Source of the DNA: Cinnamomum chago
Lineage: Eukaryota > Streptophyta > Magnoliopsida > Laurales > Lauraceae
Direction of reading: 5' to 3'
Assembly (NCBI GenBank): GCA_038049695.1
Contig: CP142451.1
Coordinates: 6,136,001 to 6,200,000, forward strand
Length of the DNA: 64,000 nt
This document shows, piece after piece, positions 49,300-59,700 of the stretch. How positions within the stretch are numbered: the first letter of the stretch is position 1; each line of letters begins with the position of its first letter. A model generated the notes under the pieces. The model saw only the letters and a program-made list of their open reading frames with translations. It was not told where the DNA came from and made no database searches. Position numbers and translations under genes: made by a program.

Positions 49300-50885
49300 T
49301 CAATAGGGAAGTTCTCCTTCAGGAAGTTCCCAATTATCTTCCTCTTCATTCTCGTCCTTCTTCCTTGACTTTTCTTTCTTATGAGACTGCTTTGCTATTG
49401 GTGGACGGCGTCTGATTTATAAAAAAAAAAAAAAACGAATTCAAATAAAAATCCATTTGCCATCATGAAAAGCCATGAATTAAATGCATCAAGCAAATAA
49501 CTGCACCAGAAAAGGGAGGGAAAAATAGGTGTCTCATCTTAGGCACCGACAAAACTTTGTAAAGTAATTTTGTCTCCCAGGTGAACAAGTGACATACAAA
49601 AAAAAAAAAGTAAGGCTCAAAAAATTTGCAACAAGAAGTCAAATTTCCAAATGGTATCAATTGACAACAAATAGAACATATATTTCTTTTTCTACACAGA
49701 TTCCCCTTTAATAATAAACAAGCCTATGTTACACAGAATTTTCAAAATAAACAGTATTTCATGCTTCAACATGTATATTCACAGATTCTTGTGCGGGATT
49801 CCTCGCGACACCATGTTCGGATGTATATGTCAAGAGATGCTTGCAGAGAAAATCAAATGCTGAGGCATGACTGGCTGAATATGCTTTGCTCAATACCGAA
49901 CCAAAGCCTAAAAATGTTTTAAGCCCGTGTAAGGTATTCAGGCCTAATGCAATTCCTGACACTTGAGGAAGGCAACTCCAAAGAGCTAGACTGTTTTTCT
50001 GTTCTGGCAGAAACCATCTGGAGCTGTTTTCTACTCTACAAAAGTTCAGCAATGTGGATTTCTTTAAGGAAAAAAAAAAAAAAAAGGCTGCAAGTGCAAG
50101 ACCTCCACTGGATCCAATGGCTAAGCAGGGACTGTAAAATTCCAGAGGAAGAAGAGAACCAACCAAAATGCCAGAAATCACAGCAACGATATATGGATTA
50201 AGAAAAGCTGAAGAGATTGTATTGAATCCAATAGAAATAATTACGAGTTAAGAATCAGCGGACCCTTCACTCTTCCAACACATCATAAAATTGAAGTAAG
50301 GCCAACACTAAATAATTGGGATCATGGATCTTTCTAAATAAATGAAAATTTCTTGTCATGTGTGTCTATATAAAACATCATATCCGGCTATCATATTGCA
50401 AAGATTAGGACTTAATAATGTAGGATTGATTAAAATTTTACTCTTTTGCATTAACGGCACCTCAGGCCATTTGGTACAGTTGATACTGAATTCCCAGAAA
50501 TCTAGCCAAGATCCACAATGGGCCATCAAACAATTTTCCCCTTTGATAGGAATTTGATGGTCCTATCTACATCTCCTTATACCCTTCATGTTGTGAGTGT
50601 GCATTCGGAAGCACGTTCGCGAAGGATTGATCATGCCACTCAAGAGAGAGCCGAGGATTTTACATGATTCGGCAAAACCGCTACCCACTGCAAGAGTCAA
50701 TATTTGTGTCTGTGTGGTGTGCCTGATTGATTCTCTTCTGCGTGCTTCTTAGACCCTAGATCACAACACTTCATCTTTACCTTTTCAGTTCTCTTTAGAT
50801 AAAAACTCTTCACGACGAATTCCAGGAGTTCAATATAAAGTAGTCTAATGGGGCATTGGAGGTTGGGTTGCCCTCATTTTTTCAC

Positions 50886-50980
<95 letters not shown>

Positions 50981-51721
50981 AATTTGATAGAATCAGAGCC
51001 AAGGTTATATCAAACAGAACATGAGAACAAGTTTCCGAAATTGGAGGAATAAAAGCAGTAACAGACATCTACCCTACCCCACAAATACCAGAAAACGAAA
51101 GCAAAAACAACAATTCACTACTTAAACAAAGCGAATGGAGAGAACTCAGTATTGATTGAGGAAAAGAAGCAGATAAATCATGAACCCCAGAAAGCAAAAC
51201 AAAAACCCAGATACAAAAAGACCCAAATCAGAGTTGATTGAGTACCTGGAGCGATTCTTATTGGCAGAATCTCTGGCCTTCCTCTTCTTCTTCTCCTGCT
51301 TATTCTCGAAGAACCTCCTCCTCTTGCATTCCTGAAGAATACCCGCCTTCAAAACCTTGGATCGGAAGCCTCTGACGAGAGACTCTTCGGCCTCATTCTC
51401 CTTTACCACGTACTCCACGTTGTATTTCCGTATATTTGGAATGGGAAGGTTCAGCTCTTCATCCTTTCTTTTACTATGTCTTTTACTATGTGAGGAAGCG
51501 AAGAAGAGGGTGTTGGAGTAGGTCAGAGAAGGCCATATTACTGAGGAAAGATCATGTGGAAGATACCCATTTCTTGTCATTGACAAGAGGAAGCAAGGCT
51601 TGCTGCAACTATGGGAAGAAGTAGCAGCATAACGAGGAGAAAAAGAAAGGGTACAAGGGGTTTTGGTGGGGTTTAGGGATTTTGCAGGTAAAAAGAAAAT
51701 GAGGTTGGAGAGAGAAGCCAT
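49300..51721 (-). CDS. RPS21: Chloroplast 30S ribosomal protein S21 (bS21c), nucleus-encoded
   Basis: Two exons, 51721-51246 and 49411-49300, join with donor CCAG|GTACTC and acceptor AATCAG|ACGCC to give 195 residues. The first about 90 residues are Ser/Thr-rich with few acids, as expected for a chloroplast transit peptide. Residues about 101-158 are the S21 domain (VEYVVKENEAEESLVRGF, then LKAGILQECKRRRFFEN and a Lys/Arg-rich helix). Exon 2 adds a basic then acidic tail ending NWELPEGELPY, which I recognise as a typical plastid S21 ending. The protein belongs to the small subunit of the plastid ribosome. In Arabidopsis I recall a plastid S21 gene named GHS1, but orthology is not tested here. 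The 1834-bp intron holds a long TC microsatellite. The start was chosen because it opens the transit peptide. Confidence 0.9.
50889..50975. repeat. Long TC microsatellite in the S21 intron
   Basis: About 43 uninterrupted TC units, the longest simple repeat in the window. On the transcribed strand it is a GA-rich purine run only about 270 bases after the splice donor. Confidence 0.95.
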
Positions 51722-52609
51722 GGAAGAGTTGACGCATGCTTGGTTTTTTCATTGATTGATCAGATCCAGTCCAAATGTTCCCTCCCCCGCCAATTTTACT
51801 TTCTCCTTTTATTTTTTTCCTTTTCTTTATTCTTTTTATTTTCCGGCCACTTTCCTGATAGGAAGGGATCGATCCGTAAATACGTGAGTAATGCCATTAT
51901 TATTAGAGATTTTTTATTTTGTAAAATTTTTCATGTGAATTTGTGATGTCGGAAATTCATAAATATGATTAGTCATAGTATTTAAAAATATTATATTTTT
52001 TTATTAAAATTTTAAATTTCGGCCACATGAAAAATCTCAAATAATCTTTAAAATCATCAGAATTCCAACCTCCTTGAATTTACAAATTCTCCAACTAAAA
52101 GGAGAATTTAGAAATTCCAACCAAGTGAAAGCTTTGAAGAATTTACAAATTCTACAAACATAAATTCCACATTGTAGTTCTCAAGGGAGCAACATCACCC
52201 TCATTTTGATTAGCACGTACGTGTAATATCTTTGATTGATTCAATCTCCTTTTAAAAATAATCATTCTCCGAAATGAATAATTCAATGAATGTTCTTCAA
52301 TAATCAACTATACATAATGTGAGCTCTGCATTTTCAACTTAAGATTTGGAAATAATCTCTATTATCTAAGAACAAAAGTAGGGCTCATGAGTTTTAATTT
52401 CTTTTTAATCTTTGTAAAATTTTAAAACCGAATCATAAACAAGTTAAATTGTAGCTGAATGGTGATTTTAGATATTAGTAAAACAATTCTGTAAATCGTA
52501 GGTGTTTTTATAGTGATTTTTAAACACTGAAAGATTCACACTCAATATAACAGTCAGTAGATTAAATATATTATATATAGTACTGGGCATTGAACCATGG
52601 TACATTCAC
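51722..52609. other. S21 upstream region and intergenic DNA
   Basis: Contains the likely divergent promoter area of the S21 gene and a stretch (52020-52180) with repeated ATTTACAAATTCTCC-type inverted motifs that may be a decayed MITE. No gene seen. Confidence 0.4.
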
Positions 52610-53363
52610 TTATACATTCCACATGTACAAAATACAAGAGGATGGGATTTGAAGGCCAGAAGAAGTGCCTCTGACATTAGCACATGAAGTTGTAGCCGCT
52701 ACATTTTGTACACTATAGGCCAAATTTATATCTGTAAGTTTCACATTTTGGCATGGAACACTTTTGCTACATAAGAGATTAACTGCAACTTGGGATGATG
52801 AAGTACCCCTAAATGTTTTTAAAGCTCACATTGTCAATCTTAACACGCGATGGAGTCTGTAAGCAACAAGAACAAAACACCCAAAAAAATTGACATGCAG
52901 TAGTTTACTTGATAGTATGAACTCAAAAAAGTTCTCAATTAAATGATATATAGCCAATCATATTTTCACATAAAAAACTTTACCTCTAGATTGCAAGATT
53001 TGTAAGGGCAATATTCTTGATCTATGATGATTGGATTATAAACATTGTTCATGACTATATCATCAAAAGTGAAACTTGATGCAGTAGTACTAGCAGGAGA
53101 AGCTTCCCATGCTTTGATCCTCAAGCCATTGGTAGTACCAGTAAAGGAGTAATTTCGCACAGTTAAGCCAACCACATCTTCTTCATTAGGATGTTTACCA
53201 AGGCTACCCACACTGATACCATGGCTAGGTCCACAAAAAATGATGGATATGGAGACATTGGAGCTACCAGGATCAAGGGAGATGCAACCGTCGCCAGTGC
53301 CAATAATAAAATGAAATATCTTGATACCACTTGAACTTCCTATGTGAATTGCATCTGTATTAG

Positions 53364-55800
53364 TGTTAGGCTCCGTCCCGAGTTAATCACGATTAACTCT
53401 AATTAATTGAGCTTATGACTAATTAAGCCGGATTAAACGAATTAATGGTGATTTATTGCCAAATAGATTGGAATTTGCCTAATGTAGGCTTAATAGTAAA
53501 TGAGATTATGAAATGAATTGAATGGAATGGAAAATGAAGCTCAAATGAGCAAACCAAGGACTTTTCCGGAAATACGGATTTGTACGTATTTTGTCAAATA
53601 CGGAAAGTCTTGATACCAACGTGTGTATCTCGACGAGTACGATAACTTTCATAAAAGACTTGAAATGATTTGATGACTATTGGATCAAATGGACCATTAA
53701 TTGACTTAAAGTGTAAATGAAATGATGAATGGGGGGGTTTAATGTAAAAAGGGGTCTTATATATAAGAAAGGAACTCATTGAGTTCATTCACTTACAGAA
53801 AACCTAGGCAACTTCTTCCTCTTTTCATTTCTTCCTCCGTTTCTCTTCTTTCGTTGATTTCTTCTTCGTCGAGAGTGAAGGCAAGTTGATGCAAGTGAAA
53901 GAGATTCATCTCCTTCATCTTCTTGGAGATCTTCTTGAGTTCCAAGCTTCAAAGAGGGGAATTCCATTCTAAATCCAAGCTAAGAAAGGGTTTATAACAC
54001 TCAAGCTTCATCTAAGGCAAGTAGATACATATGTTTATGCTTGAGGATTGTTGAGAAGTTATAGTGGTTTTAATGGGAAAAGAAATGATGAATTAGATGT
54101 TGATTTAATTAAGGGTTGAAACCCTATGCATGGATTAGGTTATGTAATGAGGGTTTAGTGTTTATCAAGCTTCAATTAAGGCAAGTATATGCATTTCTAG
54201 TGATTTATGCTTTTATAGAACTTGTATGAACTCAAGGAGTTCAAAAATGTGGATTTGGTCCAGGAATTCTGAAGCTCAAAAAATGAGTTTCTGAGTGAAT
54301 TTCGGTTAGCCGCGAGGCTAACCGCGCAGCTGATCGCCAGAAAATCTGATTTTGGCGAGCTTCTAGAAAGCTAACCGCCAAATTCGGTTAGCCGAAATTC
54401 CGCGGGGTGACCGCGAGGTGACCGCCGAGCTGACCGAAATTGGTCAGAAAATTTCTGTCAGAAAATCAGCTTCTGGAAAGCTGACCGCGAGCTGACCGAA
54501 CTTAGTTCGGCTAGCCGCCAGTACAATTCGGCTAGCCGCCTGCACAGTCGCGGCTAACCGCCAGGTAGCCACCGAGGTAGCCGAACTTGACCAGTTTATT
54601 CGTATTGAGTAAAATTTTGGCCAATCGCGAGGACCGTTAGGGACTCGGTTCGAGTCCAGTGAGTTTTGGAATTTTGAGAAAACTAAGATCGCTTATGTGA
54701 TCATCAATGCTCCTCGTATAAACCTCCATAAGTGTTAACTAAGGTTATTCGAATGCATAATCAATTAAGTAATGTCATCAAAAGTAATACTTGCATTGAG
54801 AACCATAGTTGCACTCCATGGTTGGTTAGAGGATTGGATAGAGGCTTACTTTAGAGTGAGAATGAGATGAATACATTAATGTATAACGGGTTTGGCACTA
54901 CCTAGCAGTTTCTTAACTCATTATTGAATTACACTGAATGAATTGATAAATGAAATGACTATTCCTACTGCAGTAGATGAGAAGGGGAGCGTCCGGAGCT
55001 CCGTGAGACACCAGTGATCTCTGATCAAGACACTGGGAGATCTCACCACATTGGACCGAAAGGTCATTGACTGAAAAGTCATACATTGAAAAGCCATTAA
55101 TAAAGGTTGAAACTAATGAATAAATGATTATGAATTGCTTTCCTTTGGAAGATTAATGAATTGAATGGAGTTGAAACCCTTGCTAGTGTAGTTGCCACAT
55201 ATTTGTCATTGTTGCTTATGTATATCATGGTCATTGTTAATTGTATTTATTATGGATTGCTTAGAATTGTTAAGCAATGAATTATAGGAATTATGAAATG
55301 TCATAGATATGTGTATACCTTGTTGAACCGTCGTGTTCACGGTATTACTGATGATGTTACAGGCTCAACTACCCGTGCCGGTCCCTCGGAGACCGTCTAG
55401 GCAGCGGAGGAGGCCCATGCGCTACCTCCAGGAGGTCTGGCGGAGTGGACGTGATTTAAGAGAAGAAAACATAGCATCTTTTGGAAATTATTTTGTATAA
55501 TCATTTTGGTATTGTAAGTAATGTAAATGTTATACCCTGCATTGTATTGTAAATATGCAGTGGTTGTTATTAGGTGTCTGAAACAATGTAAATGAACTTT
55601 ACAGTTCAAAGTTATGTGTATGATTCGTTTGTCAATGTATATTCTTGTACATTCCGCACCGTACATTGACAGGTTCGTATGTAAGATTCCTTGTAGGCTT
55701 CGTTGTAACTTCGGTTAAACGGGGTTTACGGGAGTAAGTATGAGCATTGCGACCCGGGGGTTAACCCTAATGACTCTGATCTCGGGTTCGGGTCGTGACA
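53364..55800 (+). mobile_element. Solo LTR (probably Ty3/gypsy) inside the polygalacturonase exon
   Basis: Begins TGTTAGGCTCCGTCCCGAGT and ends TCGGGTTCGGGTCGTGACA. ATTAG stands on both sides (53359-53363 and 55801-55805). Removing it and one ATTAG restores a continuous polygalacturonase frame, which independently fixes the borders. A TATA box (TTATATATAAG, near 53758) and the absence of coding sequence support an LTR. It is related to the element at 44281-46845, in opposite orientation. Confidence 0.9.
54300..54600. repeat. Degenerate GC-rich motif cluster within the LTR
   Basis: GCTAACCGC, GCTGACCGC, GGTTAGCCG and GGCTAGCCGCC variants recur about twenty times in 300 bp, both senses mixed. 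It is much more GC-rich than the surrounding LTR and could fold extensively. Confidence 0.7.
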
Positions 55801-56024
55801 ATTAGGAATATCATCGTCTGGCGTCGAGATGTTAAGGGATTGGAGTACGATGTTTTCGGATCCAAAAATGTTCATGTGAAAGAACTAACTATTGATTGAA
55901 GATAAGCCCCGAACCTTTGCATCTGAAACAAAGCTTAATTTTAAGGACTTGACATAACATAACACATTGAATCCTTTGGTCAATTAGAGTTATTGATGCA
56001 CAGAATAAAACTTTTATAGAGGAG

Positions 56025-56728
56025 TGTGTGGGGCCCATTGCGTGAACTGGAGTTTCTTGATCTCGGCAAGGGTGTGCTCGGGTATACTACTGCGTGGGGA
56101 CCATGTCCCTTAATCTCGGCTACAACCCGATCCATATCGGTCTCGGCACTACATGCTGGTCTCGGTCAAACAGCATTCAGTTCGGCCGCACATCCCGTTC
56201 AGTCTCGGTAATGCAAGCTCGGCAATGCAGTATTGCGCTTGCAGCTAACAGCCACGGCCCTGTCGTGGCAAGGCCCAAGGAAGGGGTCTGATGGGACTTC
56301 AGCCACCACCAGATCAGGGCAAGATCAGGCCCAATGTGACTAGCATTAAATGCAGTGTGGGCTGATCGGACCCACATTAAATGCAAGGAGGCTTGTGATG
56401 GACCTTCATTAATGACTTTGTGGGCTGATGTGACCCAGGTCACATCACAAAGCCCACTGGCACTCACCCAAAACTGTTCCATATATAAGGCACGAGCCAT
56501 ATGAAGAAGGAGGTAAGCATTCTCTTCCAAACAACTACTCCTTTTCCTTCTTCTCCGATCGATTGCTGACTTAAGCATCGGAGAGCCCTGCGCTGCCCAG
56601 AGCCAGGGTCCTCTGACCTTTGTCTTTCTTCTCTCCCAGGTTCAGACCGACGCAGCTACCTCTTCCATGCATTGAGTAAGTCCTAGAAGGCTTCCTGATC
56701 TTGTGAGTATATTATTCTTGCACTTACA
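56025..56728 (+). repeat. 5' LTR of the Tat element
   Basis: Likely limits TGTGTGGGGCCCATTG (left; the exact TG among three overlapping ones is uncertain) and TTGCACTTACA (right, just before the primer site), about 704 bp. It contains a TATA box and no open frame of note. Confidence 0.7.
56482..56490 (+). promoter_or_regulatory. TATA box in the Tat 5' LTR
   Basis: CATATATAAGGCACGAG within the LTR, about 240 bp before the LTR end. It is the likely promoter for the genomic transcript. Confidence 0.6.
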
Positions 56729-56730
56729 AT

Positions 56731-56748
56731 TGGCGCCGTTTGTGGGGA
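56731..56748 (+). other. Primer-binding site of the Tat element
   Basis: TGGCGCCGTTTGTGGGGA follows the LTR end by two bases. Sites beginning TGGCGCCGTT are standard for plant gypsy elements of this type; I do not assign the tRNA firmly. Confidence 0.75.
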
Positions 56749-56780
56749 AATTTCTATAGTCTTTCCTATTCCTAAACACC

Positions 56781-59700
56781 ATGACGAGGAGAGCTGCAAA
56801 AGACGGAGAAACTTCCAAGACAAAGCATACAGGACCGCCCCCTACCAAGCAGAGGGCTGGCAAGCAACCAGTCACAGAAGACGACGCTGAACGTGCTCTC
56901 ATCCGGATCAACGTTCAGGAGCGTGACCTCCGCTCGGAGTCCGCTCCCAGGAGGGGAGACACCCAGCAACCGGCAGGCCTCCTGACAGGTCAAGACCAGC
57001 GGAGTAAGTCTCCAGCGGTCGATGGACCACGTCCCTTTGGTCAGGTGGAGGATGTCGAGGATGATGAGGATGAAGACTACAACCCTGATGACGACTTGGA
57101 CTCCACCCTTCTAGCGATTAAAGCACAGAATGAGGCCATCAAGGAGAGAGACGCTCTGATCCTCCGGCTCCAGCAGCAGCTAGAAAGAGCTACGGGATCA
57201 GCGGGGCTTCGGCAACAGTCTCGGCAGCAGTCTCAGCAGCGTCAGTCACGGCAGCAGCAGCGGTCGCGACAACAACAGCACTCACTGCGACAGCACGAGC
57301 GGAGGACGTCCCGTGACAGGCGCCCCGACTCCCCCGAGAAGGACTTGAGGGACCATCTGAACAAGAAGATGAGCGACCGAACTCGAGATGAAGGTTCGAG
57401 CACTAGCCACAGCTACTCGAGGAAGGCGTCAGAAACCATCCCGAAAAGCAGGCATCATGATCAGGAGTGGTTAGACGCGAGCATAAGGGAAACGGTCCAG
57501 CGAAATTTGGAAATAGCTGGTCTCGGCCGAGACCAAAAGGATAATTGCTGCGACCCCGTTGATCTCGGCGCGTCTCCCTTTTCTCGAGACATCAGGAAGC
57601 ATCCCCTGCCAAAGAAGTTTACCGTCCCGAGGTTCGTCACTTACGACGGGACTTCGGATCCGGCTACGCACCTCAGGCACTTCGCCCAGAGGATGTCTGT
57701 CTGGGGAGACGAGGGCCATCTGAACTGCCGAGTCTTTTCCTCTAGCTTGGGCGACATCCCCCTGAAGTGGTTCTGTGCGCTCCCGGAGGGGTCCGTCTCG
57801 AGTTGGCAGCAACTCCAGCAGTCCTTTATGAAGAAATTCCAGGCCTACAGAGTCCTTCCAAAGACAGATGCAGACATCATGGCCATAAAGATGAAGCAGG
57901 GAGAGAACGTCACCCAGTTCGCCAAGCGGTTCTGGGCGGTCTACAGTCAGATTGAGAATTCCAAAGACGAAGTTGCCGTCTTCGCATTTCAGAATGCCTT
58001 GCTGCCAGACAGCGACCTTCGCAAGGACCTGGCCAGGAACCCGGTGTCTTCCATAGCAGCGCTCATGTCCATCGCCAACCGGTACATCGCCCAAGAGGAT
58101 GACCAGGTCCGTGCTCGGGAAAACCATGGAACCGTGCAGAAGGACCGAGGTGAGAGGCCCTCCAAGAAGGACGGGGGACCGTCTCGGAGATATGAGCCTC
58201 GGCAAGACGAGCGACGAAGAGGTGAATCGGACAGGAGTTGGGCGCCTACCAGTTCGGCAAGGACTCAGATGTTAACCTCGGAAAGGAGCAAAAGGCCCAG
58301 GCTATCCGAGGACGCATATCGGGCGGTCAACACGGTCTTCAAGATGCCAATCCACAAAATCATGTATAAGATCAAGGGGAGGCCGTACTTCAGCTGGCCG
58401 GAGCCCATGCAAGGCGACCCTTCTATCCTAGATCAGACGAAATTCTGCGCTTATCACAAGGAGGGCGGACACAAGACTGAAGAATGCAGAATACTGCGGT
58501 CGCATTTGGAGAAGCTTGTCCGGGATGGACACTTGCAAGAGTTTGTCAAGAGAGAAACCCGGGCCGACACCCGAGCCCCTCGCCGAGATGAGGAGGGCCA
58601 CGACAGTGACGGGTCGGAGAAGATCATTAACGTCATCCATCTGGCTCCCCCGCCCAAGGGGAGTAACCAAGCCCGTGCCGAAGCCAGGAAAGCCGCTCAC
58701 GGCAAGCAGGTCATGGCCGCCGATCTCGGCCCAGCACCGAAAAGGGCTCGGAGGGAGCGTCCCGAGATCAGGTTCACTGATGCAGATCTAGAAGGGGTGC
58801 AGCTCCCACACAACGATCCCCTGATCGTTACTCTGAAGTTTGATTGCTCTAAGCAGGGCGTGAAGAATTGCACTGTGAAGAAGGTCCTCGTCGACCCCGG
58901 CAGTTCTTCCGAGGTCCTCTATTTTGATAGCTTCCAAAGGATGGGACTGACGGAGAAGGATCTGCAAGAGGCCCGAGTTCCCCTTATCGGCTTCAGCGCC
59001 AAACCAGTTTACCCCAAGGGGAAGGTGACATTCAGGGTCGAGGCCGGTGGCGCGTCTGTCATGGCAACTTTCATGGTGATCGACGCGCCCTCGCCCTACA
59101 ATGCTATAGTGGGCAGGTCTTGGCTCCATAGTCTGGAAGCAGTCCCTTCCACCCTCCACCAGAAGCTGAAATTTCCATGGGAGGGGAAGAGCGGCCGAGT
59201 TGAAATCATCACGGTCATCGGAGATCAGCAGGCAGCTAAGCAGTGCTTGACAGCAGTGGTACCCGGGGAACTAGAGCCCAAGGAAGTCAACGTGGCCGAG
59301 ATGGAGAAGAACCTGGAGCAGGGGCTGGATGAGCTCGGCCGAGATCCAGGCAGGAAGAGCGTGGAGGAATTGACCGAAATCCGGATCGACCAGAAGGACC
59401 CGGATCGGTTCTTCCTAATCGGCAGCCAGCTCAGGGAGCCGGAGAGGTCCGAACTGGCCCAGTTCCTGGTGCAGAATAGAGATGCCTTCGCCTGGACACC
59501 TCAAGAGATGCCTGGCATCGACCCCGAGGTAATGTGTCACAGACTAAATGTTGACCCTAACCACAAACCTGTGATGCAGAAAGCACGGAGGACTGGGGTC
59601 CCGCAGACCGAAGCCGTCGTCGAGGAGGTGGATAAGCTGCTTGAGGCCGGCGCTATCAGAGAGGTTCAATATCCGACTTGGCTGGCCAATCCGGTGGTGG

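Larger units (their letters stand above)
52610..55922 (-). pseudogene. Polygalacturonase-like (GH28) pseudogene split by an LTR
   Basis: Reading leftward, an exon starts at 55922 (acceptor TTTCAG|ATGCAAAGG), is interrupted by an inserted LTR between 55806 and 53363, resumes with TDAIHIGSSSG and ends at 52984 (GAG|GTAAAG). A last exon runs 52856-52610. GH28 enzymes hydrolyse pectin. Family motifs are visible but altered: NTD is kept, GDDC reads GDGC (a catalytic Asp is lost), CGPGHG reads CGPSHG, and RIK is kept. In-frame TAG stops occur at 55885-55887 and 52809-52811. Any 5' exons would lie beyond the retroelement that starts near 56025. With two stops, a lost catalytic residue and a 2.4-kb insertion, the gene is dead. 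Confidence 0.88.

Noticed and set aside
57471-58205. 244-residue antisense open frame opposite gag
   Set aside because: It is the complement of well-supported gag coding and has no recognisable content; a shadow of the biased codon use.
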